Positions 52,168 through 61,526 of a DNA stretch of 64,000 nucleotides are shown here, piece by piece. The number at the start of each line of letters is the position of its first letter. Position 1 is the first letter of the stretch. The notes below the pieces were generated by a model that saw only the letters and a list, made by a program, of their open reading frames with translations, was not told the origin of the DNA and made no database searches. Position numbers and translations under genes: made by a program. This DNA is from Arcticibacter sp045629565. Its GTDB lineage: Bacteria; Bacteroidota; Bacteroidia; Sphingobacteriales; Sphingobacteriaceae. The stretch spans positions 1 through 64,000 of the forward strand of contig NZ_JAZQRL010000042.1 in the NCBI RefSeq assembly GCF_045629565.1. The letters are read 5' to 3'.

Positions 52168-53590
52168 CCGGCACGTCGAACTTGAACATATCCTTATTGC
52201 CTTTACGGTCAAGAACTGTATTTAATAGAACACTGGCTCTTGCAGAAGCAGACCGCTCTATTGATGAGACGCCCGCCATCGTTCGACTGCTGAATGCCCC
52301 GTGTTCGGCATGATATAGCGCCTGTGCAAGGCAATCTTCAGTGGTCGACCCAAACGGCTCAAGCAGGTCATCACGCTCCATTCTATTGGCTGCGATGCCT
52401 GAGTAATAGCGACCTTCTTCCCTGCTGTTCAACGTCTCAAACGAAACAGCATATAGCTCCGTGTCAAAGATTGGGATTGGGAAGAACCCAACAGGCTTTC
52501 CATACGTATATTGCTCTCCGACTATCCATACAGGCAGATAGGGTTTAAGATTATTGATCAGCAACTCACTTGCGGAAGCAGTACCTCCTGTCGTGATAAA
52601 ATAGATATTATTCAGGTTCAGCGTTCCTTTCTTACTGATGTTAACAGGTGCGAAGGCTGCTTTAAAGTTCTTGTCGGCGGCCAGGTTTTTGTTCATATGG
52701 TATGTGTACATCACCTTACCGTTAGCCGTGACCGGCGCCAGCAAGTCAGTGAGGTATTCCGCCGTCTGCACTGACCCTCCTCCATTATAACGAAGGTCCA
52801 TAATCATCTCCGTCACACCAGCAGTTTGAAAACGAGCCATTATTGCGTCAATCTTCGTTTTTGTAGCAGTAGGTATTTGATTATTCTCAATTGAAATGAA
52901 GCTATTAAAAACAAAATAACCTACCTTTTTGCCATTACCCGTGGTGTAAACTTCTGAAAACGGAATAGGGTTAAGCGCATATTGCTTACGTGGAAGTGTC
53001 ACGGTAACCTCTGAATTATCCGGCTTTCGCAACTTTAAGACGATGGAACTGCCCGCCAATGCATCAAACAATATTTTGAAATTAGCCGGTTGCAAAGCTG
53101 ACTGGCTGATATTCGTATTGCCGTTGATACTGAGGATGCGCCAGCTCCGTTGCAATCCTGCCTCACTTGCCGGAGAATTAGGTTGCACCAGCTTAACACG
53201 CAGATCATTATCGGCAGTATAGCGAATATCAAACCCAAAGTCGCCTGCCAGACCTTCCTGAATTTCCTCAGAGACCGCCCCGGTACGATCAAGAAAACTA
53301 TAGCGATCCACAGGTCTTCCGCCCGCGTCTTTCTTATATTGTGCAAGCGCTTCCAAAACATCCTCCGGAGTGTCATATCTCCTGGTATCGAAAGAATTCG
53401 GCAAAACATCCTCCCACAAATAAACGAACTTGGTATAGAGATAAACAGAATCCTTAAGAAGGCCCTCCCTTTCCTCCTGGCCTACTTCCCGTTCAGGACC
53501 GTCACTTTTCTTACAGGCACTAAAAGAAAACGCCAGGGCTCCAAGAATCAGAAAGGCGCGCAGAAGGCTAGAAAAAGAGGTTCGTTTCAT
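52151..53590 (-). CDS. S41 family C-terminal processing protease, lipoprotein
   Basis: A lipoprotein signal ends in SFSAC (Cys26). Then come a PDZ domain (about 120-200, with GLQRSWRILSINGN) and the S41 domain with MDLRYNGGGSV, the catalytic Ser in GGTASASE and the Lys in YGKPVG. The length of 479 is typical of lipoprotein CPases of Bacteroidota. It should act in the periplasm on misfolded or processed outer-membrane proteins. The final 17 bases overlap the end of smc, read from the other strand. Confidence 0.88.
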   Translation of the reverse strand: MKRTSFSSLLRAFLILGALAFSFSACKKSDGPEREVGQEEREGLLKDSVYLYTKFVYLWEDVLPNSFDTRRYDTPEDVLEALAQYKKDAGGRPVDRYSFLDRTGAVSEEIQEGLAGDFGFDIRYTADNDLRVKLVQPNSPASEAGLQRSWRILSINGNTNISQSALQPANFKILFDALAGSSIVLKLRKPDNSEVTVTLPRKQYALNPIPFSEVYTTGNGKKVGYFVFNSFISIENNQIPTATKTKIDAIMARFQTAGVTEMIMDLRYNGGGSVQTAEYLTDLLAPVTANGKVMYTYHMNKNLAADKNFKAAFAPVNISKKGTLNLNNIYFITTGGTASASELLINNLKPYLPVWIVGEQYTYGKPVGFFPIPIFDTELYAVSFETLNSREEGRYYSGIAANRMERDDLLEPFGSTTEDCLAQALYHAEHGAFSSRTMAGVSSIERSASARASVLLNTVLDRKGNKDMFKFDVPVKRLP

Positions 53591-53620
53591 CTCTAATATT
53601 TCCCCTAAGTAAAGGAAATA

Positions 53621-54223
53621 TTACACGCTAACAAACGCTATAGCAGCATTTTTTGCAAATAGTTCATCATCCCCGGCAGTTCCTATCAGCACCACCTCAC
53701 TGGCATCTAAATCATTATCTTTCAGAATATTAAGCAACACCCCCGGCGCCGGCTTCGGCTCTAGCTCGTCCGTAAAAAAAACCTTCAGGTAATTCTCCAA
53801 ACCATTCCATTCCATGTGCCTGATTTTATTGAGTTGTTGAATCGGATTGCCTGCCGTCACCAGGAAGATCTGCTTTCGATCCACAGTAATCTGCTGTAGC
53901 AAATCAAGCATCTCCTTGTAGAGAAGCAACTTCAGCGGTAATTTTGCCTCCCGGTGAAGACGCAAAAAATTCTCACGATACTTTTCGTCTATACCAAAAA
54001 CTGCCTGAGCTTTATCAAAGATCTGCTCTTTCCCCTGATGCTCATACGTCTTCTGCATGAATGCGATAAGATCGCCGGCTGGAGGAACCGTCTCAATATA
54101 TTCCAGGAAATTGGCAAAAAGATAATATACCTGTAGCAGATAATCCTTCTCCGGATACAATACATTATCCAGCTCGAAAATGAACGCCTTCTTTGAGGGA
54201 TCGAAATCTGAATAATTAATCAT
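53621..54223 (-). CDS. HAD-like protein with Glu in place of the nucleophile Asp
   Basis: The overall form is a HAD hydrolase of about 200 residues: core motif IFELDNVLYPE (14-24), a helical cap, then VTAGN (motif II), KPAPGVL (motif III Lys) and GTAGDDELFAK (motif IV). In working phosphatases the first motif is DxD; here the first position is Glu17 and the second Asp19. This may abolish phospho-enzyme formation, so it could be a non-catalytic relative or carry a different chemistry. It overlaps the preceding small gene by 8 bases. Confidence 0.72.
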   Translation of the reverse strand: MINYSDFDPSKKAFIFELDNVLYPEKDYLLQVYYLFANFLEYIETVPPAGDLIAFMQKTYEHQGKEQIFDKAQAVFGIDEKYRENFLRLHREAKLPLKLLLYKEMLDLLQQITVDRKQIFLVTAGNPIQQLNKIRHMEWNGLENYLKVFFTDELEPKPAPGVLLNILKDNDLDASEVVLIGTAGDDELFAKNAAIAFVSV

Positions 54224-54545
54224 GGCTCTTCTCTAATGAATAATCCGCAGGTGTCATGACTTTTATTCCGTACTCTTCAAACAGCAGTCGTGCCGAAACC
54301 AGCCCGGCTATTTCCTGCGGTCTCAAAGGATAAACTTCTCTCACGTCATGATCGAGACACAAGGCAAGAAGTTCATGAACAAATGAAGAAGCATTTTCAT
54401 CGGGGATCTTCAGAAACCGTTTACTCTTCAATAAAAAGGCAGGGAGCTCTGCGGAGTCGGCCAGGATGATCTCATCCGGACGGTTCAGTAACCGTTCCAG
54501 CTGATAGGCCTTTGATGTTGTTGCTCCTGTAATCAGAATATTCAA
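54216..54545 (-). CDS. small protein resembling an ATP-grasp N-terminal (pre-ATP-grasp) domain
   Basis: The N-terminus NILITGATTSKAYQLERLL and the later DHDVREVYPLRPQEIAGL and LFEEYGIKVMTPAD segments look like the nucleotide-binding N-terminal domain of ATP-grasp carboxylases, without the catalytic domains. The only usable start is TTG at 54545, which lies three bases after the lolD stop. It overlaps the HAD-like gene. The trio lolD, this gene and the HAD-like gene therefore forms one unit. Function is not known. Confidence 0.6.
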   Translation of the reverse strand: MNILITGATTSKAYQLERLLNRPDEIILADSAELPAFLLKSKRFLKIPDENASSFVHELLALCLDHDVREVYPLRPQEIAGLVSARLLFEEYGIKVMTPADYSLEKSHD

Positions 54546-54548
54546 TCT

Positions 54549-55205
54549 TTATTCACTTAATATTAATCCATCTTTCATGAAGACCTTGCGGTCTGACATT
54601 TCGCCCAGTTCTTCATTATGCGTTACAATAATGAAGGTTTGATTAAACTGGTCCCTGAGGTCCTTAAACAGGCTATGCAAACTCAGGGCATTTTCTGAAT
54701 CCAGGTTTCCCGATGGTTCATCCGCGAGAATTAAAGCAGGGCTATTAATGAGCGCGCGTGCGACAGCCACCCGCTGCTGCTCACCACCCGAAAGTTCCGA
54801 AGGCTTGTGTTCCGCACGACTACCCAACCCAAGCAGATCCAGGAGCTCAAGCGCGCGAACCTGTGATTCCTTCTTGCCTTTTTTGGCGATAAAAGCCGGA
54901 ATACAGACATTTTCGAGTGCCGTAAACTCAGGCAGCAGATGATGAAACTGAAAGATAAAGCCCAGACGGTGATTACGAAACGCACTCAGCTTAGCCGCCG
55001 AAAGTGCAGAAACGTTTATCCCGTCGATCACCACCTGTCCGGCATCTGATTTATCCAGTGTCCCCACAATATGGAGCAGGGTACTCTTACCCGCGCCCGA
55101 GGCACCGAGAATGGTCACAATCTCACCTTTGGCAACCTTCAGATCAACGCCTTTCAGTATCTCCAGCTTGCCGTATTTCTTGTAAATCCCTGTCGCTTGC
55201 AGCAT
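54549..55205 (-). CDS. lolD: LolD-like ABC transporter ATP-binding protein
   Basis: The protein has Walker A GASGAGKST, the LolD/MacB-type ILHIVGTLDKSDAG, signature LSGGEQQRVAVARAL, Walker B ALILADEPSGNLD and an H-loop in IIVTHNEELG. The 218-residue length matches LolD. It would power lipoprotein release (LolCDE) or a related export complex from the inner membrane. No LolC/E permease lies nearby, so the partner is elsewhere, and a MacB-type role is not excluded. Confidence 0.88.
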   Translation of the reverse strand: MLQATGIYKKYGKLEILKGVDLKVAKGEIVTILGASGAGKSTLLHIVGTLDKSDAGQVVIDGINVSALSAAKLSAFRNHRLGFIFQFHHLLPEFTALENVCIPAFIAKKGKKESQVRALELLDLLGLGSRAEHKPSELSGGEQQRVAVARALINSPALILADEPSGNLDSENALSLHSLFKDLRDQFNQTFIIVTHNEELGEMSDRKVFMKDGLILSE

Positions 55206-55298
55206 CCCACGAAATTACTTAAAAGAATGAATCTTCCCGTCTTCGGTATTCTATAAAGAAAAAAAATATTAGCTTTACGCCACGCAAACTTCAAAATA

Positions 55299-56498
55299 AT
55301 GAATATTCACGAATATCAAGGCAAAGCAATACTGAAGAGCTTCGGTGTCAGAGTTCAGGAAGGTATCGTTGCTGATACCCCCGAGCAGGCAGTTGAAGCG
55401 GCTAAGAAGCTGAAAGAAGATTTTAACTCTGACTGGGTAGTAATTAAAGCCCAGATTCATGCGGGTGGCCGTGGTAAAGGCGGTGGTGTAAAGCTGGCGA
55501 AGAACCTCGGCGAGGTGAAAGAAAGAGCAGAGCAGATCATCGGTATGCAGCTTGTAACTCCTCAGACTGGCCCTGAAGGTAAAAAGGTAAATAAGGTGCT
55601 TGTTGCTCAGGATGTATACTATCCGGGAGAGACTGAACCAAAAGAATTCTACATCAGCGTGTTACTTGACCGTGCAAAAGGACGTAACATCATTATGTAT
55701 TCTACTGAAGGCGGAATGGATATCGAGCACGTAGCTGAAACCACTCCTCACCTCATTTTCAAAGAAGAAATCGATCCTCTGTTAGGTCTTCGTCCATTTC
55801 AGGCAAGCCGTATCGCATACAACCTGGGTTTAAGCGGTGCAGCTATGAAAGAAATGACCAAGTTCGTCACTGCTCTCTATAAGGCATATGAAGAAACTGA
55901 CTCGGCAATGTTCGAAATCAACCCGGTTCTTAAAACATCTGACAACAAGATCCTTGCTGTTGATGCTAAAGTAAACCTGGACGATAACGGTTTGTTCCGT
56001 CACAAAGAATACGCTGAATTGCGCGACGAGTCTGAAGAAGATCCAATGGAAGTCGAAGCGAGCAAATCAAACCTAAACTTCGTAAAGCTTGACGGAAACG
56101 TGGGTTGTATGGTAAACGGTGCTGGTCTTGCTATGGCAACCATGGATATCATTAAACTTGCAGGTGGTGAGCCGGCTAACTTCCTTGACGTAGGCGGAAC
56201 GGCTAACGCTCAGACTGTAAAAGCGGCATTCAACATTATCCTTCAAGATCCTAATGTGAAAGCTATCCTGATTAATATTTTCGGTGGTATCGTTCGTTGT
56301 GACCGTGTTGCTCAGGGTGTAATTGATGCTTATCAGGAACTTGGAAATATCCGCGTACCCATCATCGTTCGTCTGCAGGGAACAAACGCTGAAGAAGCGA
56401 AAAAATTAATCGACGAGTCAGGTCTTCAGGTATTCTCAGCAATCCTTCTAAAGGAAGCTGCCGACCTAGTGACCAAAGTATTGGCTGAAGAAGCCTAA
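55299..56498 (+). CDS. sucC: succinate-CoA ligase, ADP-forming, beta subunit
   Basis: SucC catalyses the TCA step succinyl-CoA to succinate with the SucD alpha subunit. ATP-grasp features are present: MNIHEYQGKAILKSFGV, IKAQIHAGGRGKGGGV, the conserved FEINPVL and the GGTANAQTVKAAF and FGGIVRCD segments. The length of 399 is normal. The ATG follows a near-consensus -7 box TAGCTTTA (55270-55277). A terminator follows directly, so SucD is not in this unit. Confidence 0.95.
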   Translation: MNIHEYQGKAILKSFGVRVQEGIVADTPEQAVEAAKKLKEDFNSDWVVIKAQIHAGGRGKGGGVKLAKNLGEVKERAEQIIGMQLVTPQTGPEGKKVNKVLVAQDVYYPGETEPKEFYISVLLDRAKGRNIIMYSTEGGMDIEHVAETTPHLIFKEEIDPLLGLRPFQASRIAYNLGLSGAAMKEMTKFVTALYKAYEETDSAMFEINPVLKTSDNKILAVDAKVNLDDNGLFRHKEYAELRDESEEDPMEVEASKSNLNFVKLDGNVGCMVNGAGLAMATMDIIKLAGGEPANFLDVGGTANAQTVKAAFNIILQDPNVKAILINIFGGIVRCDRVAQGVIDAYQELGNIRVPIIVRLQGTNAEEAKKLIDESGLQVFSAILLKEAADLVTKVLAEEA

Positions 56499-56519
56499 TT
56501 CTTCCAGCCTCATAATTTG

Positions 56520-56552
56520 AAAGGACGGTATCCGACAGGAGCCGTCCTTTTT
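56520..56552 (+). terminator. intrinsic terminator after sucC
   Basis: AAAGGACGG (56520-56528) pairs with CCGTCCTTT (56542-56550), followed by more T. Confidence 0.8.
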
Positions 56553-56721
56553 CTATGTCATATCATCTGGCCACAGATTACCATCATTATCATGGCCTCC
56601 CCCCGCTTTCGCCCCTCCCTGGCACACCCCTTCAACCTTTGGGCCCGTAAAAAAGTGCTGATGTTTCAGAAACGCCCCGGAATTTATTAAATTAGGTCGC
56701 GATCACACACAATTTTACTGA

Positions 56722-58998
56722 ATGGGACACTTACCGAAACTTATAGAGGACTTAGCACTAATCTTAATTGTCGCGGCCTTCGTGACTATACTTTTTAAAA
56801 GCATAAAGCAACCTCTGGTTCTAGGTTATATCATTGCGGGATTGCTGGTCGGCCCCTATCTGTCACTAACTCCCAGCGTGGCCGACACAGAGAATGTAAA
56901 GACCTTTGCAGACATCGGCGTAATATTCCTATTGTTCAGTTTAGGTCTTGAGTTCAGCTTCAAGAAGCTCGTCCGGGTGGGAGGCTCGGCCTCCATTACG
57001 GCCTTTGTAGAGATCATTTTTATCACCTTTGCCGGATACTTCATGGGTCAATGGATGGGTTGGTCGACCATGGACAGCCTGTTTCTCGGAGGTATGCTGG
57101 CTAGCTCCTCTACGACGATCATCATCAAGGCATTTGATGAGCTCGGCGTTAAAACCAAGCAGTACGCACGTATCGTCTTCGGGGTTCTTGTCGTGGAGGA
57201 CATCGTGGTCATCCTCCTGATGGTGTTACTATCCACAGTAGCCGTCACCAAGCAGTTTGAAGGTACAGAAATGCTCTTTACCGTCGGGAAGCTGCTTTTC
57301 TTTCTGATCCTGTGGTTCCTGGCCGGTATATTCCTGATCCCAACCTTACTGCGAAAGGCTAAAAGTGTCCTCGACGACGAGACGCTGTTGATACTATCCA
57401 TCGGCCTCTGCCTGGGCATGGTAGTTGTTGCTACCCAGGTTGGTTTCTCAGCGGAGCTGGGTGCTTTTATCATGGGCTCCATTCTCGCAGAAACCACTTC
57501 AGCGGAGAAGGTCGAGCATATCACATTACCAATAAAGAACTTTTTCGGCGCCATCTTTTTTGTATCAGTAGGTATGCTGATTGATCCCGTCACCATTATG
57601 GAGCACGGCTGGACGGTTCTCGGTGTCACCTTGTTAACCCTCTTCGGAAAGCTGTTCAGCACAACGCTGGGCGCGCTGTTATCCGGACAGCCATTAAAAC
57701 AATCTGTGCAGGTTGGCATGAGTATGGCGCAGATCGGCGAGTTCGCTTTTATCGTGGCTACCCTGGGTCTTTCACTCGGTGTAATCAGCGATTTCCTTTT
57801 CCCTGTGGCCGTTGGTGCATCTGCGATCACCACCTTCACCACACCTTACATGATCAAGTATTCGGAACCCTTCTATAACTTCCTGCAGCGCACCTTGCCG
57901 GAGAAATGGGTAACGACCCTCAACACTTATTCTACCAGCACACAGAATATTCAGGCAGAGAATGAATGGAAAGTGGTGTTGAAAGCGTATTCAAGCATTG
58001 CCTTTACAAACGGTATTATCCTTCTTGCATTAATGCTGTTGTCGATCAATTTCCTGGTTCCTTTCCTAGATCAGGCCATCTCAAACGATATCACACGAAG
58101 CATTATTGCCCTGGTGGTTTCATTCGGTATAGCCACGCCATTCCTATGGGCGCTAATGGCAAAAAGGCCACATAATATGGCCTACAAAGAATTGTGGCTG
58201 AATAAGAGATACAATCGCGGTCCGCTTTTGGTATTAGAATTCCTGCGAATTGTACTCGGGATACTCCTCATCGGATTCTGGGTCAATAAACTATTCCCTA
58301 CGGCCATCGCACTTATGGTTGCTATTCCCGTTATTTCCATCATCCTGATCCTCTTTTCGCAGCGGATCCAGAAATTCCATCAGCGCCTGGAAGGCAGGTT
58401 CCTTTCCAATCTGAATGCAAGGGAAACCGCAGAAGCAGATGTCATTTCGCAGAACGAAAACATTCTTCACCGCGAGTTCAACCCTGATGCCGCCTCCCTC
58501 TCGCCCTGGGATGCCCACATGGTAGATCTGGAAGTAAGTCAGCATGCTGAATACATTGGAAAAACGCTGGATGAATTATCCTGGCGCGAAAAATATGGTA
58601 TCAACATCGCCTATATCAAGCGCGGCGACAGGCTCATCTACGCTCCCGGCCGCTTCAACAAGCTACTACCGTTTGACCAGGTTGGAATCATTGCCACCGA
58701 CGAACAAATGCAAGCGTTTAAGCCGGTATTCGATGCCAAAGAGCAGGTGGAGTTCTCTGATCAGGCTGTAGAAAATATTGTTGTTCAGAAGATTGTCGTC
58801 GATGAACATAACAAACTCAAAGGGCTTACTGTCCGCAACTCCGGCATCAGAGAGCGTACGAACGGCCTGGTCGTAGGCATAGAGCGAAACAACGAACGTA
58901 TGCTCAACCCGAATTCAACTACCGTATTCGAATGGGGTGATATTGTCTGGATCGTAGGTGAAAAGAAGAAAATTCAGTTGCTCAATACGAGCGGGTAA
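56722..58998 (+). CDS. CPA2 cation:proton antiporter with RCK/TrkA-C domains
   Basis: Residues 1-400 form an exchanger domain with about 12 membrane segments and the GFSAELGAFIMGSIL and IGEFAFIVATLGLSLG motifs typical of KefB/RosB-like CPA2 proteins. A second membrane block (about 430-560, four or five segments) is present. Two TrkA-C-type domains follow (about 595-670 and 685-758), which usually bind a regulatory ligand such as a nucleotide or glutathione conjugate. It probably exchanges potassium or sodium for protons. The extra membrane block is larger than in KefB/C. It stands alone between sucC and the convergent GNAT gene. Confidence 0.88.
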   Translation: MGHLPKLIEDLALILIVAAFVTILFKSIKQPLVLGYIIAGLLVGPYLSLTPSVADTENVKTFADIGVIFLLFSLGLEFSFKKLVRVGGSASITAFVEIIFITFAGYFMGQWMGWSTMDSLFLGGMLASSSTTIIIKAFDELGVKTKQYARIVFGVLVVEDIVVILLMVLLSTVAVTKQFEGTEMLFTVGKLLFFLILWFLAGIFLIPTLLRKAKSVLDDETLLILSIGLCLGMVVVATQVGFSAELGAFIMGSILAETTSAEKVEHITLPIKNFFGAIFFVSVGMLIDPVTIMEHGWTVLGVTLLTLFGKLFSTTLGALLSGQPLKQSVQVGMSMAQIGEFAFIVATLGLSLGVISDFLFPVAVGASAITTFTTPYMIKYSEPFYNFLQRTLPEKWVTTLNTYSTSTQNIQAENEWKVVLKAYSSIAFTNGIILLALMLLSINFLVPFLDQAISNDITRSIIALVVSFGIATPFLWALMAKRPHNMAYKELWLNKRYNRGPLLVLEFLRIVLGILLIGFWVNKLFPTAIALMVAIPVISIILILFSQRIQKFHQRLEGRFLSNLNARETAEADVISQNENILHREFNPDAASLSPWDAHMVDLEVSQHAEYIGKTLDELSWREKYGINIAYIKRGDRLIYAPGRFNKLLPFDQVGIIATDEQMQAFKPVFDAKEQVEFSDQAVENIVVQKIVVDEHNKLKGLTVRNSGIRERTNGLVVGIERNNERMLNPNSTTVFEWGDIVWIVGEKKKIQLLNTSG

Positions 58999-59022
58999 TA
59001 AACCCTAAGCTGCGCTGGACTC

Positions 59023-59503
59023 CTATTTTAAATCAAGGCTCATCTGGATGTCGGCACGCTCATAAGGGGTAGGCCGGCCCGTCACTTCCTTAAAACCCAG
59101 CTTTCGGTACAAATTAATCGCCGGCATGAGAGAAGTGTTACTCTCCAGATAAAGCCGTTTGGCACCCATTTTCCCTGCCGCTTCAACAACAGCATTCGCA
59201 AGCAGCCAACCGACCTTTTTTCCCCTGCACTTTCGGAGAGACGGCCATTTTCGCCAGCTCATAATCGTAATCCGGATCATCCATCCTAATCAACGCGCAG
59301 ACACCTACAGGCTCACCGTTGTATACCGCTACAAAGATCTTCCCACCTCGTTCAATAATATACGCTTTAGGATTGTCCAGCGCTTTGTAGTCAGCTTCCT
59401 CCATCGCAAAGTAAGTGGATATCCACTCCTCATTGAGTGCCCGAAATGCCGTTTGATACGTGTCTTGATATTCTACAATCTGCACTTCTACGTTATCACT
59501 CAT
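59023..59503 (-). pseudogene. GNAT N-acetyltransferase, frameshifted
   Basis: The gene starts with ATG at 59503 and reads a GNAT domain (YIIERGGKIFVAVYNGEPVGVCALIRMDDPDYDYELAKMAVSPKVQGKK-type region) until a run of six A on the minus strand (T at 59216-59221). The correct continuation (VGWLLANAVVEAAGKMGAKRLYLESN..., ending SLDLK at 59023) is in another frame. One extra A explains the break. It could be a true inactivating mutation, a sequencing error in the homopolymer, or slippage. Counted together, the two parts give a complete GNAT of about 160 residues. Confidence 0.75.
59216..59221 (-). other. frameshift site, homopolymer A6 in the GNAT gene
   Basis: Six A in a row on the minus strand follow GGGG. 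With five A the two halves of the GNAT domain join in frame as ...QGKKVGWLL. See the GNAT entry. Confidence 0.65.
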
Positions 59504-59614
59504 CTTCTCGCGTTTACCACATCATTAATCATATAGCAAAGGTCGTAACTGATCACGTGATCGCATAATGAAATTGCTTTCCCAGTTCGGGCAACTGAGG
59601 CTACGTTAGCAAAA

Positions 59615-59851
59615 TCAGTTCCATACGAGCTTTCCAGCCTCCCGTAACTTCACGCCCAGATATCGTCCGATGACAATCGCAATGACTGATGCTGACGCAA
59701 AATAAGCAGTGTTGTAAGTATTCCCCCGATCTAAATCAGCGACAATCCCCACAGCTATCTCGAGAGATAGCCCGAATACCGTCGCTATCAAAAGATATCT
59801 ATTTACATCACTCCTTCTATTATAGAATGCGATGAGAAACGATAGCGTCAT
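59615..59851 (-). CDS. possible small membrane protein, 78 aa
   Basis: A 78-codon frame with ATG at 59851 and two hydrophobic segments (YLLIATVFGLSLEIAVGIVA and TAYFASASVIAIVIGRYLG). No ribosome-binding site is obvious. The amino-acid pattern is plausible for a small inner-membrane protein or a fragment. It lies between uxaE and the broken GNAT gene. If it is not a gene, the 59504-59873 stretch holds nothing else I can support. Confidence 0.35.
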   Translation of the reverse strand: MTLSFLIAFYNRRSDVNRYLLIATVFGLSLEIAVGIVADLDRGNTYNTAYFASASVIAIVIGRYLGVKLREAGKLVWN

Positions 59852-59873
59852 ATATCTACAATGGTAGAGCTAT

Positions 59874-61127
59874 CTAGCCCCGTCCCAAAAACAACGGAGC
59901 AATATGCCTTTCATACAAATTCCCTGTTACGTGCACACTAACAATGTCGCTGTATTTCGCTAAGGCCGCATAATAACGATCTCCATGCTCACCGGCGACC
60001 TTATAAGCCACATGCAGCAGCTGCCTGAAGTCTGGATTAAAATCCGGATGCTGCTGATCATGGCGAATGGTATTAGCCATTTTGTCCGGACTCCATGAAC
60101 TTACTTCTTCAGCACTCGGTAACCTATCGCGTTGCACATCAATGACAGCAGCATACGGTCCGCACAGTTCGTCAAATCGCCCCAAAGCACTGCTATAGAT
60201 GTCTTTCACCAGCTCGAGAGCCTCATTGCCTGCTTCTGAAAGACCAATAACTTCTTCAAGCCAGGTAGTACCGGCCGTTTTCAGATGTATGCCTGCATCA
60301 TGCTTGGTGATTAACTGATTAATCGGCTGATAGATAGAAAACTTGTCGCTACCAGAGTGTACACTTAGCTTTAAGTTCTCCGGCAGACCGAACTCCTTTA
60401 TCGCATGCCTGATAACGAGGATATCTTCCTCAAACTCTTTCTCGAACTGCTGTAAATCGCCAACATAGTCAACTCCCTTATTAAACCGCCCGCTGAACTT
60501 AGGAGCAATGGTTTGCGCTTTTACATGATAGTCGGCCAGTGCACTCAGAATAAAAAATAGCTCTACCGGAGTCTGAGGGTCGTCTACTTCGTCCATGGAC
60601 ACTTCCGCTATGAAATTATCTTCACCTTTCGCTTTCGCTATGTGAGCATAAAGTTTACCGGCTTCAATGGCTGCCAGTAAGAACTTCCCGGCTGTATAGC
60701 GCAAGTTATCTTCTGTTACGCTGAATTGCTCGCTTATACCAGGAATGAATAGATCTCCTATGTATTTTCTGCGCCGTTCGACAAAGTCCTCGATCACGTT
60801 TTCAGGAGCTGACTTGCCGATGTAATTCGCAACATCCATCGTAAAGAAATCAGACGATTCGATAAAAGCGCCTACCGTATCCATCGTGATATGATCGGCA
60901 TCTACACGATAAGGGTCAGTCCAGGCCAAGGCTTTTACCGCCGCATCGGCCTCGGCTCGCAACTCCGGAGGGGAGGTATTCACCGTTTTATGCTCCCGAT
61001 ACGATTTATTCCAGACAGGAGTAATCGTCACTCCCCTCTCCTTAGCTTTCAAAACTGCTTTCAACTGCGCTTCGCCCTGATGAGCAAAACGATCACCCAT
61101 CCCGAATGAGTACTTTTCCAACTTCAT
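59874..61127 (-). CDS. uxaE: tagaturonate epimerase family protein
   Basis: The family (UxaE) interconverts tagaturonate and fructuronate in hexuronate breakdown. The protein opens with KLEKYSFGMGDRFAHQGEAQLKA and holds IAEVSMDEVDDPQTPVELFFI, GRFNKGVDYVGD and KLSVHSGSDKFSIY, with metal-ligand His and Asp residues typical of the fold. From the ATG at 61127 it is about 417 residues. An upstream frame to 61268 would add 47 unlikely residues rich in Ala and Gly. Neighbours are a rhamnose mutarotase and a beta-helix protein, so it belongs to a uronate-rich glycan pathway. Confidence 0.88.
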   Translation of the reverse strand: MKLEKYSFGMGDRFAHQGEAQLKAVLKAKERGVTITPVWNKSYREHKTVNTSPPELRAEADAAVKALAWTDPYRVDADHITMDTVGAFIESSDFFTMDVANYIGKSAPENVIEDFVERRRKYIGDLFIPGISEQFSVTEDNLRYTAGKFLLAAIEAGKLYAHIAKAKGEDNFIAEVSMDEVDDPQTPVELFFILSALADYHVKAQTIAPKFSGRFNKGVDYVGDLQQFEKEFEEDILVIRHAIKEFGLPENLKLSVHSGSDKFSIYQPINQLITKHDAGIHLKTAGTTWLEEVIGLSEAGNEALELVKDIYSSALGRFDELCGPYAAVIDVQRDRLPSAEEVSSWSPDKMANTIRHDQQHPDFNPDFRQLLHVAYKVAGEHGDRYYAALAKYSDIVSVHVTGNLYERHIAPLFLGRG

Positions 61128-61174
61128 AACAACACAACAACCTATAATCGAAAAGGTTATAGTATTATTACGTA

Positions 61175-61504
61175 CTATAAAGAAAATATCTTCTCCATCA
61201 GCATCCATTTCTCCCCCGGCTTCGCACCCGGCAAAGCTTGCTGATATTTCCACATCAACGCCTCCCATTCCTGCACCTTAATATTTGCAGCATCCATTTC
61301 CGCTTTACGTTCGAAGCTGAAAGAATCATCCGTCTCCATAATCATGCACAAACGGTTGCCAAGGAGGTAGATCTCCAGTGCGGATACACCCGACTGGAGA
61401 AGACTGTCTTTCACCTCATGCCAAACTTCTTTATGCCATTGCACATATTCGCCCACGAGCTTAGGATCATCTTTAAGATCCAGTGTCATACAGTATCTCT
61501 TCAT
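61175..61504 (-). CDS. rhaM: L-rhamnose mutarotase family protein
   Basis: A 109-residue ferredoxin-like fold with MKRYCMTLDLKDDPKLVGEYVQWHKEVW, then EIYLLGNRLCMIMETDDSFSFERK and WMLMEKIFSL. It matches the RhaM/DUF718 family, whose members convert alpha and beta anomers of rhamnose, and closely related ones act on fucose. The 47-base gap to uxaE and the 22-base gap to the beta-helix gene suggest one operon. Whether it prefers rhamnose or fucose cannot be told from sequence; a GH29 fucosidase lies next in the operon. Confidence 0.85.
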   Translation of the reverse strand: MKRYCMTLDLKDDPKLVGEYVQWHKEVWHEVKDSLLQSGVSALEIYLLGNRLCMIMETDDSFSFERKAEMDAANIKVQEWEALMWKYQQALPGAKPGEKWMLMEKIFSL

Positions 61505-61526
61505 CTCTCTGTTAATAAATTTATAA

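Noticed and set aside
57048..57842. 264-codon minus-strand frame over the antiporter gene
   Set aside because: It lies inside a well-supported antiporter gene and has no family likeness.
59023..59280. Separate 85-codon gene at the end of the GNAT region
   Set aside because: Its first residues are out-of-frame GNAT sequence; the rest is the displaced C-terminal half of the same acetyltransferase.
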